Assembly (NCBI GenBank): GCA_019009955.1
Contig: CM032233.1
Location: 61,414,001-61,478,000 of the forward strand
Direction of reading: 5' to 3'
DNA: 64,000 nucleotides
Source: Riptortus pedestris
Lineage: Eukaryota > Arthropoda > Insecta > Hemiptera > Alydidae
The notes below the pieces were generated by a model, which worked only from the letters and a program-made list of their open reading frames with translations, was not told the origin of the DNA and searched no databases. Shown here one piece after another: positions 35,715 through 46,699 of this stretch. The translations under genes were made by a program, and so were the position numbers. The first letter of the stretch is position 1. Each line of letters starts with the position of its first letter.

Positions 35715-36538
35715 CTGAAAAATGTAAGGAATTAATTTTTTGGATATTAATTTTTATTTATTTATTTTTAAAATTTTAAAAGATAATAATGGTTATAATG
35801 ACTTATAGTAGGCTTTCAGATTAAAACAAAGTTAGGTATATTTAAATGGCGTGAGATTAATTACACTTCAATCAGCATAAATGTGTAATTCAAAAGTACA
35901 TTAAATAAAGTAGTTCATCTCACTGGCGTTCAGTAAACTAAGAATATTACAGAATGCATTCCCTTAGTAAATGCTTCCGTTTTTATTGGTTTTAGTGGCT
36001 TTTGGGTTCGACTGCAGTATTCTTACAGAAAATTTGTAAGAACAAAACAAATGAGTGTACTTTGTATATCTTCGAGGTTCTAGGGATCTGATCCAAAGAT
36101 GATACATCATCATCTGCCTTGTCAAAGTGGTAATAGGAAGAATAAATAGCCGATTTTTCTGAAGGTAAATATGCTAAAACTCATTATGCTAGAGCCGTAT
36201 GCAATGGAATAACTCTGCATCTGTTGCATGCCGACGATAAATTCATTATCGTTAGATATATTACGGGATTATCCTATGCGGCAGAGGAGCCCATGACTTA
36301 GTGTCCAGTATTATTAAGCATACGACAAAATACACCAGATAGTTAAGCCATGCCTAAGAGCAAGAGGATTACGTCGTTCTTTAGGAGTACAAGTTTCATT
36401 CTTTTACTTCATTTAATTGTCTGGGAGGAGCAATAACATAAAAGTTGCCATTTGAGCTAGAATGGTTAAATGAACCTGTTGCTTCCTACGCGGAACTCTG
36501 CAATAGTTTCTCTAAGTAAAACAGTGATATAAAATAAA
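35715..36538. other. Probable intron, AT-rich
   Basis: No recognisable gene or transposon end. Confidence 0.4.
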
Positions 36539-36729
36539 GTGTGACGCAAGGGCTACGTTTACTAATCAGATTTCCGTCGTGCGTCACTTATTTGAATTTA
36601 TCTAAAAAAAAGCTCAATGAGAACAATATTTAGTATTTAGGCTTCATATAAAGTGCTTCATGATATATCAGCTTATTGTTAATATGACATAAGTAGGAGT
36701 GGAGGGCAAAAATTAAAAAATGCAATATA

Positions 36730-36730
<1 letters not shown>

Positions 36731-36781
<51 letters not shown>
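36731..36781. repeat. (GT)n microsatellite
   Basis: About 25 uninterrupted GT units inside the 3' half of HINE copy 12. Confidence 0.97.
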
Positions 36782-36784
<3 letters not shown>

Positions 36785-36897
36785 GTGTATGATAGTGAAG
36801 AAACATATATAACAACATTTATGGAACATTTAATTTGAAATACAACGAGTTCTATACACTTTTTCGATCCTTAATACCCTTATCACACTTTTGATCT

Positions 36898-37122
36898 AGG
36901 GGCTCAGGTTGGCCGTGCGGGTCAGGCCGTTGGACTTAATCTCGCTCGGTAGACCTAGAGTTGGGGGTTCGATTCCCGCCCTGGGCAGTAGAAATTTATT
37001 TAGTGGCGGACTCATTAGATAAACTCCTTAAGCCCACCCTGGCTAGAAAAGGGTGGTAACCTGTAGATAACCCGTTCCGATTAGCCATAGTAGCATAAAG
37101 TGGTCGTAAATAATAATAAACA
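36898..37122 (+). mobile_element. SINE1 copy B (full length, with target duplication)
   Basis: The tRNA-like head has an A box (TGGCCGTGCGGG, 36910-36921) and a perfect B box (GGTTCGATTCC, 36966-36976). The longer spacing and the sequence between the boxes point to a class II tRNA (Leu or Ser) ancestor. The body includes CCCTGGCTAGAAAAGGGTGG and the tail is AATAATAATAAA. A 13-nt duplication ACACTTTTGATCT (36885-36897 and 37123-37135) flanks it. The best-preserved member in the window and possibly Pol III-competent. Confidence 0.85.
36910..36976 (+). promoter_or_regulatory. Internal Pol III promoter (A and B boxes) of SINE1 copy B
   Basis: A box at 36910-36921 and B box at 36966-36976, in the order and spacing expected for a tRNA-derived promoter. 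Confidence 0.65.
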
Positions 37123-37214
37123 ACACTTTTGATCTTTATTTTTACATTCAACGTTTAAATATCGAATTTAGTAACAATTAAACAGAAATTACGACCGTAA
37201 GAGTGTTAAAAGAC

Positions 37215-37680
37215 AAATATATTAATGGTTGTTCAAACGATGGTTGTTCAAACGACTTTTGTCTAAAGACGTTTTGTCAAACTGACACTGGAAATTCCCT
37301 TTGTGTTTACTCTAGATTTTTCCGTGTATTCAACTTTGTCATAGGCTATAGAGCGAAAGCTCACACACGCCTAGCTGAAGAGATCCGAAAGATCGAAACG
37401 AAGTGCATATCAAACTTGTCTGCCAGCATTGTACGTAAATGGGCCTTGAAACTGTATGTCTGGTTGCTAAACCTTGTCACGTTTCAGTGTAGTAAGATGG
37501 ATTAAGATGTATTTAGTTTTCGTCATTCGGTGACTCACCAGCAACGCGAAGAAGCGTTGGAGCGAAATGGTTATGGCTAACTGCCATGTTAGATAGTTGT
37601 TCAAACGAAGTTTGTCAAAAGAGGTTTTGTCAAACTGGCTTTAGTCAAAAGAACTTCTGTCAAATGAACATGGCTTCACA
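37215..37680. mobile_element. Short element with terminal direct repeats (unclassified)
   Basis: Both ends carry the same motif series: GTTGTTCAAACGA, then (A)GTTTTGTCAAACTG-type units (TTTGTCTAAAGACGTTTTGTC on the left; TTTGTCAAAAGAGGTTTTGTC on the right). The interior (about 37300-37590) is GC-richer than its surroundings and includes AACGCGAAGAAGCGTTGG, an imperfect hairpin. It sits at the microsatellite position of HINE copy 12. No coding, no clear target duplication. Could be a small LTR-like or TDR-bearing non-autonomous element. Confidence 0.5.
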
Positions 37681-37825
37681 GCCAATTATATAAATATATA
37701 TTTTGAACGGACCTAAATTTTGTCATCACCTAGGTAGGGTCGATGGACATTTGAGGGAATTTTTCAAAAATCTCATGAGTACAACCTCAATAGGTGAGTT
37801 CCCCCGAGGAAAATCTGCTAAAACA

Positions 37826-38096
37826 AGCTTACCCTCATGTAAGGCAGAAAAAAATGGCCTGTGACAAAAGGAAAAACAAGATGTCTGGTTACCAGGGAAA
37901 TAAAGAGTCTTGCGAAAAGAAAACTAAGGTGGAGCATATTTAGTAAGTAAGAAAAGAGGCGTGGGAGATAATAGTAATAAATAAAAGAGGGCGCAGTTTT
38001 TCTCTGAGATGAAAGCGTGTGATGATAGTTTGGTATATAGTATTATTAAAAGATTTCAATATCCAACTATTCTGTCTAGAGGTTGACGAAAATGTA
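37826..38096. other. Unassigned DNA
   Basis: Purine-rich stretch with no recognised feature, leading into a microsatellite. Confidence 0.35.
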
Positions 38097-38122
38097 TATG
38101 TGTATGTATGTATGTATGTATG

Positions 38123-38156
<34 letters not shown>

Positions 38157-38169
38157 TGTATGTATGTAT

Positions 38170-38225
<56 letters not shown>
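38097..38225. repeat. Compound microsatellite (TATG)n(CA)n
   Basis: Tetranucleotide TATG/GTAT repeats to about 38172, then about 26 CA units. The downstream boundary coincides with the start of the LTR. Confidence 0.97.
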
Positions 38226-38797
38226 TGTTGCGAAAGCTACGTTCATGGAAAAGTACACAGAGTTAATCACGTATTTAAGAATTACAAAGTAGATGAAACG
38301 AACCTACCGATGAAAGCGGCAGGATTTACGGCACCAGTTATATTCTAGGCGTCGCTAGTCGCCACCTAGACCAGTCTGGGCCCTTTTCCTTAGATCTCGT
38401 CGACCGTCTATAAAATCTGCCCAGCTCGGCAGACAGTTAAGTTTGTTCTCAGTTCTGTTATAGTGCAAGTTCAGTGAACAGTGCATTTCAGTACTCAGTG
38501 CGGTACAGTGTTTTATGCGAAGATCAGTGTTGTGCAGCGTTCTTTGTGAAGATCAGTGCAGTGCCGAGTTTTGTGATCTTCAGTGATTCCTGTGATCGTG
38601 AGTTACTGTACAGTTCAATAAGAAGTGAAGTTATCTGTGCATAATGCGAGTACTAGTTAAGAATAATATACCAAGTGTGTAGTGCATTTGTCAAATAAAT
38701 TGTGCAGCGATAAAATCTTTAAAGCTTGCGTGTTTAATTTTGCAACCCTAAAGAACTCTAATAATCAATGTTTATTATTTTTGTAATAAACGTAACA
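38226..38797 (+). mobile_element. Probable solo LTR of an LTR retrotransposon
   Basis: The unit begins TGTTGCG and ends CGTAACA, the TG...CA inverted ends typical of LTRs. It contains in order a TATA box (TATAAAA, 38409-38415), an ACAGTT initiator-like site about 26 bp downstream (near 38435), a stretch rich in CAGTG units including two GAAGATCAGTG copies, and a polyadenylation signal AATAAA (38694-38699). No primer-binding site or coding follows, so it is probably solo. A short ACAT occurs at both flanks but is offset by 2 bp on the right, so the target duplication is unconfirmed. Gypsy or BEL origin cannot be decided. Confidence 0.65.
38409..38440 (+). promoter_or_regulatory. LTR core promoter (TATA plus initiator)
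   Basis: TATAAAATCTGC at 38409 and an ACAGTT initiator-like site near 38435, with spacing suited to Pol II. Confidence 0.5.
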
Positions 38798-39234
38798 ATA
38801 CATGTGTGTGTGAGTGTATTTATATGTTTATATTTTCCTGTTTCCTGTAGCTAAAATCGTCATTGATTGTTACAAATCGCAATCCATAAATGTGTAAAGT
38901 TTGAAATCATTTATGGGTAGATCAGTTAGAGGGATTAGAGAAGAGATAAAATGTATAGAAAAAATAACTTGCCAGTTACGAAGTGTCTCAAAATAATTTA
39001 TAATAATCTTGAGGAATAATTAGTGCCCTGAAGTAATTGTTTATGAAATTGTATCCAAATGAAATATGAACGGGGGTATTCGGCGTCTACAACATCAAGC
39101 AAATCCCAGTCCTATTCGAGTCATTTTCAATAAAGTCTATTGCATGTTTAAAAATATCATGCCTAGCTAAAATTTCCTAAGTTTAAATTACACAGAATCT
39201 AACTAAGGGAGAAAAAGAGTATAGATTATTAAAT

Positions 39235-39272
39235 GAAATCTGCTTAGTTTAAGTATCACCTCGTGACGGGCA
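39235..39272 (+). mobile_element. HINE 3'-end relic
   Basis: GAAATCTGCTTAGTTTAAG followed by CGTGACGGGC and T-rich sequence. The hairpin is lost and block B is not clearly recognisable. Confidence 0.45.
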
Positions 39273-39574
39273 TTTTAAATACCGTATTCTATTAAAGGGC
39301 CAGCTATAAAAATATTTAAATTCCGCAATCCCTGCTAGTTATGTATATTCATTTTTTATTACCTTCGCAGGCTTTTCTCCAAGTAATTGAGGCGGGTGAA
39401 GTGACTGATTTAATTTTAGCCGTTAACTTCATTCCACCTCAGCAAAGGGCCTGGCGCGGAAATAAAACTGACATAAACACCCCTGCTTTACTATCTTCAT
39501 TTTAATAGGAGCTCATTATACAAATTTAAGACCGCTTTGCGCTACCCATTAATGGTTTGGTAGAATCCAAACAG

Positions 39575-39585
39575 GGGCAGATAGC

Positions 39586-39649
<64 letters not shown>

Positions 39650-39655
39650 TCGCTA

Positions 39656-39689
<34 letters not shown>

Positions 39690-39690
39690 T
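39575..39690. repeat. (TA)n between 15-bp inverted repeats, then (TG)n
   Basis: CAGATAGCGAATATA and its exact reverse complement flank a (TA)n tract, making the whole block self-complementary; a (TG)n of about 16 units follows directly. Confidence 0.85.
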
Positions 39691-40418
39691 GTGTACATAA
39701 TTTTAGCCTATATCTATAATCCCTCCCCCAAAATTTTTAAGATTCGCGGCTTTTTGCCCTTTTTTACATATACCGGATACATTTAACATAATAAAAGTTA
39801 AGATTATATTACTGTATCATTATTGCAAAAATACGGCAGTGGGCTTTTTTTTTCTTTTTTTTTTTTGGGTGAATAATGTGAAATACCAATGATTCCATGA
39901 ATACTAATGCAATGTTTTATTGAGTTGCGTGAAGTTACTTATGCAGAATACAGCTTCATGAGCTTAAGCAAGTTATGTGCTTATAACTGAATGTAGGCTT
40001 GATAAAATGACATTACCTTTTCCGTTAAAACCAATCTCAAATAAGACTCATTAAACGTCATTCAATAATGATATAAACCGATAACTATTTAGACAAATTT
40101 GAATAGTTTAAGAAGGAAATGAATTTCACGATAATAAACTCCCTTCGCCTTTCTGATTTTAGTCTGACTGTAATAAGAATTTGATATAGTAGACTTTTTT
40201 AACACCATTATATTTTCCTCGGAAATTTGAATTTCTGAATGATTTTTATTAAATAGTTGTTGTTTTTTTCAAATGAATATTTAAAAAATTAAAACTTGCC
40301 GAGCATGAGTAATCTGAGGAGAGAGGATGGACTTGCTCCTGTCTTTCAGTTATTTATTAAAATTGCATCTGTCATATGTTAAAATTGGTGAACTTATTAT
40401 GTATTTAAATGTTTTGTA

Positions 40419-40420
<2 letters not shown>

Positions 40421-40454
<34 letters not shown>
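40421..40454. repeat. (CA)n microsatellite
   Basis: About 17 uninterrupted CA units. Confidence 0.97.
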
Positions 40455-40455
<1 letters not shown>

Positions 40456-40867
40456 CATTTTACTTTAGGATTACTCATGTACTATTTAAGTACTCGTGCA
40501 GTTCTTAACAATGGTTGCAATAGGAAAAATGTTATTAATGAACCCATGTTTATTGTTAAATGGCTTATGGAAAGAAATTAATTTTTGTTATATAATTATA
40601 ATTATACAATTATAATTTAGTAATTGTATATGATGCATAGGACCAGTTTTCGTTTATTCTATAAAAAGACATAATTTCGTCAAAGTTCCCAGACAGGTAA
40701 AAATCAAGACGTTAAACGGGATGTAAATATTACAAATTTCGTGTTTGTAGAAACCTCAATATGAATGAGTATCATATTCACTAATTATCCAATAATGATA
40801 GACTTGCCGGATACCTGAGGCAGAATATATATTGTTATAACTAAAAGATTAAGGTCATTATTAGTGG

Positions 40868-41160
40868 TTTTAAGGTTTCAGCCCGAAACAAACTCTTTTC
40901 CCCTCCCAAACTCTTGTTATTGTCACAATAAGCTGATATATCATGAAATGTTTTATTCCTAGACTAAATAAATCTATTCTTTGAAATTGAGGGAATAACA
41001 ATGAGATTCTGACATCATCTGAATGACATTGCAGTGACGAAGTGCGCCTGGATTTATCTCATCTCCATATATATATGTGATTACACAATTGAGGATAGAA
41101 ACCATTGACGCAAATCTTTTTAACAATGTCCATCAATACTACAAAGTTGACTTCAAAAAT
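40868..41160 (+). mobile_element. Rearranged HINE fragments
   Basis: A block B piece (about 40868-41000, TTTCAGCCCGAAACAAACTC... and ATAAGCTGATATATCATGAAA) is followed by a block A piece (about 41092-41160, TTGACGCAAATCTTTTTAAC and TGTCCATC), so the order is inverted relative to an intact copy. Confidence 0.5.
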
Positions 41161-41329
41161 GTTTATATATGATTACACAAATGAAACACAAAAACGTATA
41201 CGTAATTTTGTTAATATTTCGCAGGAATAACATATTTTTACTTTCAGGCCATTCTGAGAATAACTTCAAAATTTAAATTTTTTCAGTCCACCCTTTCGTT
41301 TTTTGTGATTTCAACGAACATTTAGCAGA

Positions 41330-41690
41330 CTTCCTTCCCTGAAAGAGCAAAGTCTAATACAACGAACTTGGAACATGATAGAAATGAGGTTCATTCAAAT
41401 ATATATATGCCGGTCACAAATTTCAATTAGTATTTAAATTAATCATATAAAACTAAAGATCATGTTCGTTTATGACCGAAATTGAGTTTTAGTAAAGTAA
41501 TAAAGTTAACTTTTAGCAATTTTTCCATTATCCGATCGAAAACTGCTCTATATTCAATATTGTTTTTAAAATTATGTAATTCAGTTGCTTTTTATTGTTA
41601 TGTACTTTTAAATAACTTTAGTTTCAAATAGCCTTCATTAAGCCCGCACTCTTACTAGACTATTTTTGTTGAATTATTATGTCTCCAATC
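41330..41690 (+). mobile_element. HINE copy 13 (diverged, 3' truncated)
   Basis: 5' TTTAGCAGACTTCC, a shortened block A with GAAATGAGGTTCATTCAAAT, a tiny (TA)n, then diverged block B to CTTCATTAAGCCCGCACTC. Confidence 0.6.
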
Positions 41691-41788
41691 ATTCCATGGC
41701 CAGGGAAAATTTTAGTTACGGTTACATAGGGGTGTTACTAAGGCAGCTGTGAGGATTGTTATTTATATATGATGAACAATCACATCAT

Positions 41789-42195
41789 CTGTGGCGCCGA
41801 TGGCCGTGCTGGCTAAGCACGGGTACATCTTTCACTACCGTTAGAGCAAGCTGAAGGTAAAGTAGGTGCAAGTTCGATCCCCACGAAAGGAGAACATTAG
41901 TTCACGTGGTCGCTAACAGAGAACCAGTCGAAAGAGTAAGCGCCTGATAGCCCCTCGGGGTGACTAACGATTATGACTCTATAAGATCCCGTGCACAGCC
42001 AGGCTGAAAGCGTGAACTGGCCACAGACCTTCCTCTACAATGGGGCCCGTAGTCTACTGGAGACAACTCATTCCTGGTCCTCCTAGTAGAACGAAGGTTG
42101 TACATCGAGTTAAACATTTATTACAAAAAATTCTGATAACGCATCCCTCGAGGGCGGCTAAGGATCTTCAATGTCGATAATGCTAACCAAAAAAA
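41789..42195 (+). mobile_element. SINE2 copy (full length, with target duplication)
   Basis: The head resembles a class II tRNA: A box TGGCCGTGCTGG (41801-41812) preceded by GGCGCCGA, and B box AGTTCGATCCC (41871-41881). A body of about 300 bp unrelated to SINE1 follows, with a short A-rich tail. An 11-nt duplication AATCACATCAT flanks it (41778-41788 and 42196-42206). The second, truncated copy is at 13105-13378. Confidence 0.85.
41801..41881 (+). promoter_or_regulatory. Internal Pol III promoter of SINE2
   Basis: A box at 41801-41812 and B box at 41871-41881, about 60 bp apart. Confidence 0.6.
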
Positions 42196-42206
42196 AATCA
42201 CATCAT

Positions 42207-43292
42207 GAGTTCAGTAATGTCCTAGTGGCCAAAATATTTCGAAACTCAAATGCTTAATGTAAAAACAAAAAATATGCTCTGAAATGATAAATGAAATGTG
42301 ATGGTTTACAGAACTGGTAAAATATCTATTCTCAAATATCTCCTATTATTGGGAGACCGATTGAAATATTTTTTGTAAACAATCTTGTTGATTAAGTAAT
42401 GCACTACAATTGTTAAGCTGTATTTGGTTTCCTCTAATTCGAATATTAACACAGAAATCTCTGACATACACTCCTTCTCAGGCGATTATATTATAGGCTA
42501 ATAAAAGTATCAATAATAAATCTCGATTCAAACTCAAACATCATGTCTTCTTTAGTAAGGTTACTTACTAAGGGAGAAAAAGAGATTAGACTATGATATG
42601 AAGTGATCACTGTGTAATTCCTGTTCTTGAGACATATACTCAGTTTACGCCTGTCTAGCGTAAGAGAATTTTTTATTCGTGAGTCAGAGTTGCACCCAAT
42701 ATAGACCATAGGCTATATAGGAAATCTATTTCCTCTCAAGGTGCGTCGGTTTACTGCAAAGTCTAAAATTACGTTCATCAATATCTCAGTTAATATTGAT
42801 TTTCCGGAAGAAAAATGAAAATAATAAGCTGTGTTTAGAATATATTTTTCAAAGAATTTATTGAATGACTACAGGTCACTAAATAGAGCTGCACATGAGT
42901 GGAGATACCCGTACACGTGAACTTCTCAATAGAATTGAGATATATTATGTCAATATATTCAGGTAATGATTATTGCCATTATGTGGTAGGTATACCAATA
43001 TACTACTACAACTATTAATTTTACAATTTGTGTCTAGAACATTTTTGACTACAATTACTCGTATTGCAGAGTTGAGTCATATCTTTTTTGCGCTAATACC
43101 ACAATATACACTTTAACCCAGTAACTACAGGTAACACTGTTTGTCAATATTCGTGTAGATACCACTTTACTCTTTATGAGCATATCATGATGGATGACTG
43201 GACTGAAGCGATATTTTCAGTAGGCCATGATAAGGAGGAGATTACTTCGTACTAAAGTCAATCGAGCCATCATATTTTAAAACGAACCCCCA
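42207..43292. other. AT-rich non-coding DNA
   Basis: No gene recognised. ACTAAGGGAGAAAAAGAG at 42567-42584 recurs near 39203, so both may be traces of an unidentified repeat. Confidence 0.35.
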
Positions 43293-44297
<1,005 letters not shown>

Positions 44298-44299
44298 TT

Positions 44300-44540
44300 T
44301 TATTTTTTTTAGAAGGGAGTGATAAAAAGCCTAGAGTAAGTGCGACATGAGTTTGAGAGCGGGCGGGGCTGGGCGTGAGAGATTGCACCACAGCCCGCAG
44401 CAGTTCACTATTTCCGACCTCATCCTCCAGTTATGTAACCTTATACTGCGGCGTTTACAGCCAATACACATCCATCATGTACGTTCTCTCTAGCTGCGAC
44501 TCATTCCTCTTCTCTTACTCTTTTGACATATTTACAATAG
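44300..44540. other. GC-richer unassigned segment
   Basis: About 44340-44470 is noticeably GC-rich (GAGCGGGCGGGGCTGGGCGT). An open plus-strand frame (44375-44563) has no recognised motif. Confidence 0.35.
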
Positions 44541-44544
44541 GTGC

Positions 44545-44632
44545 TGAAGCAAAGGGAATTTAGCTATTGAAGTAGTACACATGACGCGATTTTCGAAACA
44601 TTTCTTCAAATGTCCATCGATCTAAACTTGGA
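44545..44632 (+). mobile_element. HINE block A fragment
   Basis: AAGGGAATTTAGCTATTGAA through TTTCTTCAAATGTCCATCGAT, cut where the opposite-strand copy 15 begins. Confidence 0.6.
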
Positions 44633-44639
44633 ATAAAAA

Positions 44640-45428
44640 GACCGCCACGGTGGGACTGCGTTAACTAAGCAGATTTCCCACGTGCGTCAAGTATTTGCAT
44701 TTATCTCAAATCTTAAATGTTCAATGAGAACAATATTTGGTATTTAGGCTTCAAATATTGTACTTAATAATATAATAGCTTATTGTTAAAATGACATGAG
44801 TGTTCACTAAAGGCCGAAAACTAGAAAATGCAAATGTTTCGGTTAATGATCAAGATTGTGAAAAAACGTTCATAACAACATTTATAGAACATTACATTTT
44901 CAGTAAGATTTGTTCTATACAATTTTTCGACCCGACGCATGATAACGAAGATATTAATAATTTAAGAAATGCCCCCTTCTAATCCACCCCTTCCACTGGT
45001 CGGATATCAGCCATTAACGAGCTTGATCTTGAGTTTTACATAGAACGTTTAAATATCGAGTTTGGTAACAATCAAACAAAAAATGCGATCTCTAGAGCAT
45101 TAAAAGACAATATATACTGCTCAAAAATGAATAGGGATATTGGTTATTTATTGGTTATTTTTTCTTATCCTATTAATTTTAATTAAATCGCCCTTAATTA
45201 AATTACTTTTTTATGGGAGAAAAAACAATAATTTCTAATAAATATTAATGATATTTTTAATTTAAAAAAACAAACAAAAATGCTAGGCCCCATAAATACC
45301 ACAAAACAGCCAATATCCCTATTCATTTTTGAGCAGTATATATATCGATGAACATTTGAGGACATTTTCCGAAAATCCGTCATGAGTATGACTTCAAAAG
45401 GTGATTTCCCTTAAGGGAAATCTGTTAA
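44640..45428 (-). mobile_element. HINE copy 15 with a nested MITE
   Basis: Minus-strand copy: damaged 3' hairpin (GACTGCG region at 44651), GGGAAATCTGCTTAG, block B, block A and the 5' palindrome ending near 45428. A Tc1/mariner-type MITE (45117-45336) occupies the TA-rich position. Confidence 0.75.
45117..45336. mobile_element. Tc1/mariner-type MITE, 220 bp
   Basis: Perfect 27-bp terminal inverted repeats start CTGCTCAAAAATGAATA (left) and are mirrored at the right end, flanked by TA on both sides (the canonical Tc1/mariner duplication). The CTGCTCAAAAA start is common in Tc1-like elements. The interior is AT-rich without coding. Confidence 0.85.
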
Positions 45429-45827
45429 TTAGGCCTATTTAAAACAGTACACACGCACGCGCACACATGACGCGCCAGATGACTTCCTTGAGCTGTTATT
45501 AAAATGATTAATGCATAATTGCTGCATTTAATTTTAAATTATTTCGTTTGACAGCAATATGCGATATCTCCATTCCAATGCATCTGGTCAGCAAATGTCA
45601 TTAAACATAATTTATAGATCTTATGAAAAGCCAAAAAGGTTCTATTACAAATCTTATTTTTCGGGGAAAAGTGCAATTTTTTTAAATGTTCGCCAGCCCT
45701 TAAAACTCATCTACCACTCATCATTTACTACTCATCAATGTTGATCAAAAGAGGATAAACTCATGTAGCTATTGCTATATTCCTAAATTTGAAATTTCAA
45801 ATACTAAGGCTAGTCTTTTATGAGTTA

Positions 45828-46253
45828 GGGCTGATATGAAAAATCGCGATATTTCGTTTTCTATTGATTTCTCGGCAAACTTGCACATTACAAAAGTTGT
45901 TTATTTAAAGTAACCTTTGTCGTATAACGAAGTATAAACGAAATATACGCTAAAAACTATAGCGGGAGCCAATAAGTTTATTGGACCCATACGTCTAAAC
46001 CGAACTGAACCAATTTGAATTAGCATTGACGTAACGTATTTGAATTAGCATTGACTCTTTCAGGAATATAAGCTATATTAAAATTTCTAAAGATATACAG
46101 GAGTGGGTGTTTTAAGGGAGGTATGAAATGAAAAATTGCCATATTTTGTTTCCTATTGGTTTTTCGGCAAACATGCACTTACAAAAATCGTTTGTTTTGT
46201 TAATTAGAGTCACTTTTGTTATATACATTTTTGTCGTATAACAATTTACAAAG
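45828..46253 (+). repeat. Diverged direct repeat, units about 285 bp apart
   Basis: The unit at 45828-45935 (ATATGAAAAATCGCGATATTTC, TTCTCGGCAAACTTGCAC, GTCGTATAACGAAGTATAAA) recurs at 46113-46253 in diverged form. Between them TTTGAATTAGCATTGAC is tandemly duplicated. Origin unknown. Confidence 0.5.
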
Positions 46254-46468
46254 CATGTAATTTGCACAGACATTTTGTTAAAGCCACCAATTCGTTCCCA
46301 TGTATGAAATTATTAAACTGGGTACCTCGATAGATTATCATACTATCAATGAACTTCTTCACAAATCTATATTATTTTTTTTAAAGCATACACTTTTTGT
46401 AATTTGAAGATAATCTAATCATAATTATTTACATAATTTAATGTAAATAGAACTGAGATCTTAAATGA

Positions 46469-46691
46469 CCCTCAGGTTGGCAATGTGAGTTAAAGCGTTG
46501 CCTTTAATCTCACATGGTAAGCCTAGAGTGGCGAGTTCGAGTCCCGCCTGAGCAAGGGAATTTATTTAGTGACGGAAATCATTAAATAAATTCCTTAGTT
46601 CCACCCTGGCTAGAAAAGGGTGGTAATCAGTAGATAGCCCGTCCAAATTAGCCTAGGTTGCAAAAAGTGAACGTTAATAAATAATTTAATT
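46469..46691 (+). mobile_element. SINE1 copy C
   Basis: Same family as 36898-37122. The B box AGTTCGAGTCC is intact (46534-46544), the A box is diverged. TTAAATGA flanks both sides (46461-46468 and 46692-46699). Tail ATAAATAATTTAATT. Confidence 0.8.
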
Positions 46692-46699
46692 TTAAATGA

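Larger units (their letters stand above)
36539..37825 (-). mobile_element. HINE copy 12 carrying two insertions
   Basis: Both ends of a minus-strand HINE are recognisable: the 3' end with GTGACGCAAGGGCTACG and CAGATTTCC at 36539-36575, and the 5' end GAGGAAAATCTGCTAAAAC at 37806-37825. Block B is split by SINE1 copy B (36898-37122). The usual (TA)n position is occupied by a terminal-direct-repeat element (about 37215-37680). Unusually, a long (GT)n lies inside the 3' half. Confidence 0.7.
39273..40867. other. AT-rich non-coding DNA
   Basis: Contains the inverted-repeat-bounded (TA)n at 39575-39660 and a (CA)n at 40421-40454. No gene recognised. Confidence 0.4.

Noticed and set aside
36902..36990. 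Free tRNA gene
   Set aside because: A and B boxes are present, but the acceptor stem does not pair and the sequence continues into a SINE body with target duplications.
37940..38348. Open frames of YVCM and HTHT repeats next to the LTR
   Set aside because: They are translations of the TATG and CA microsatellites and the LTR U3 region.
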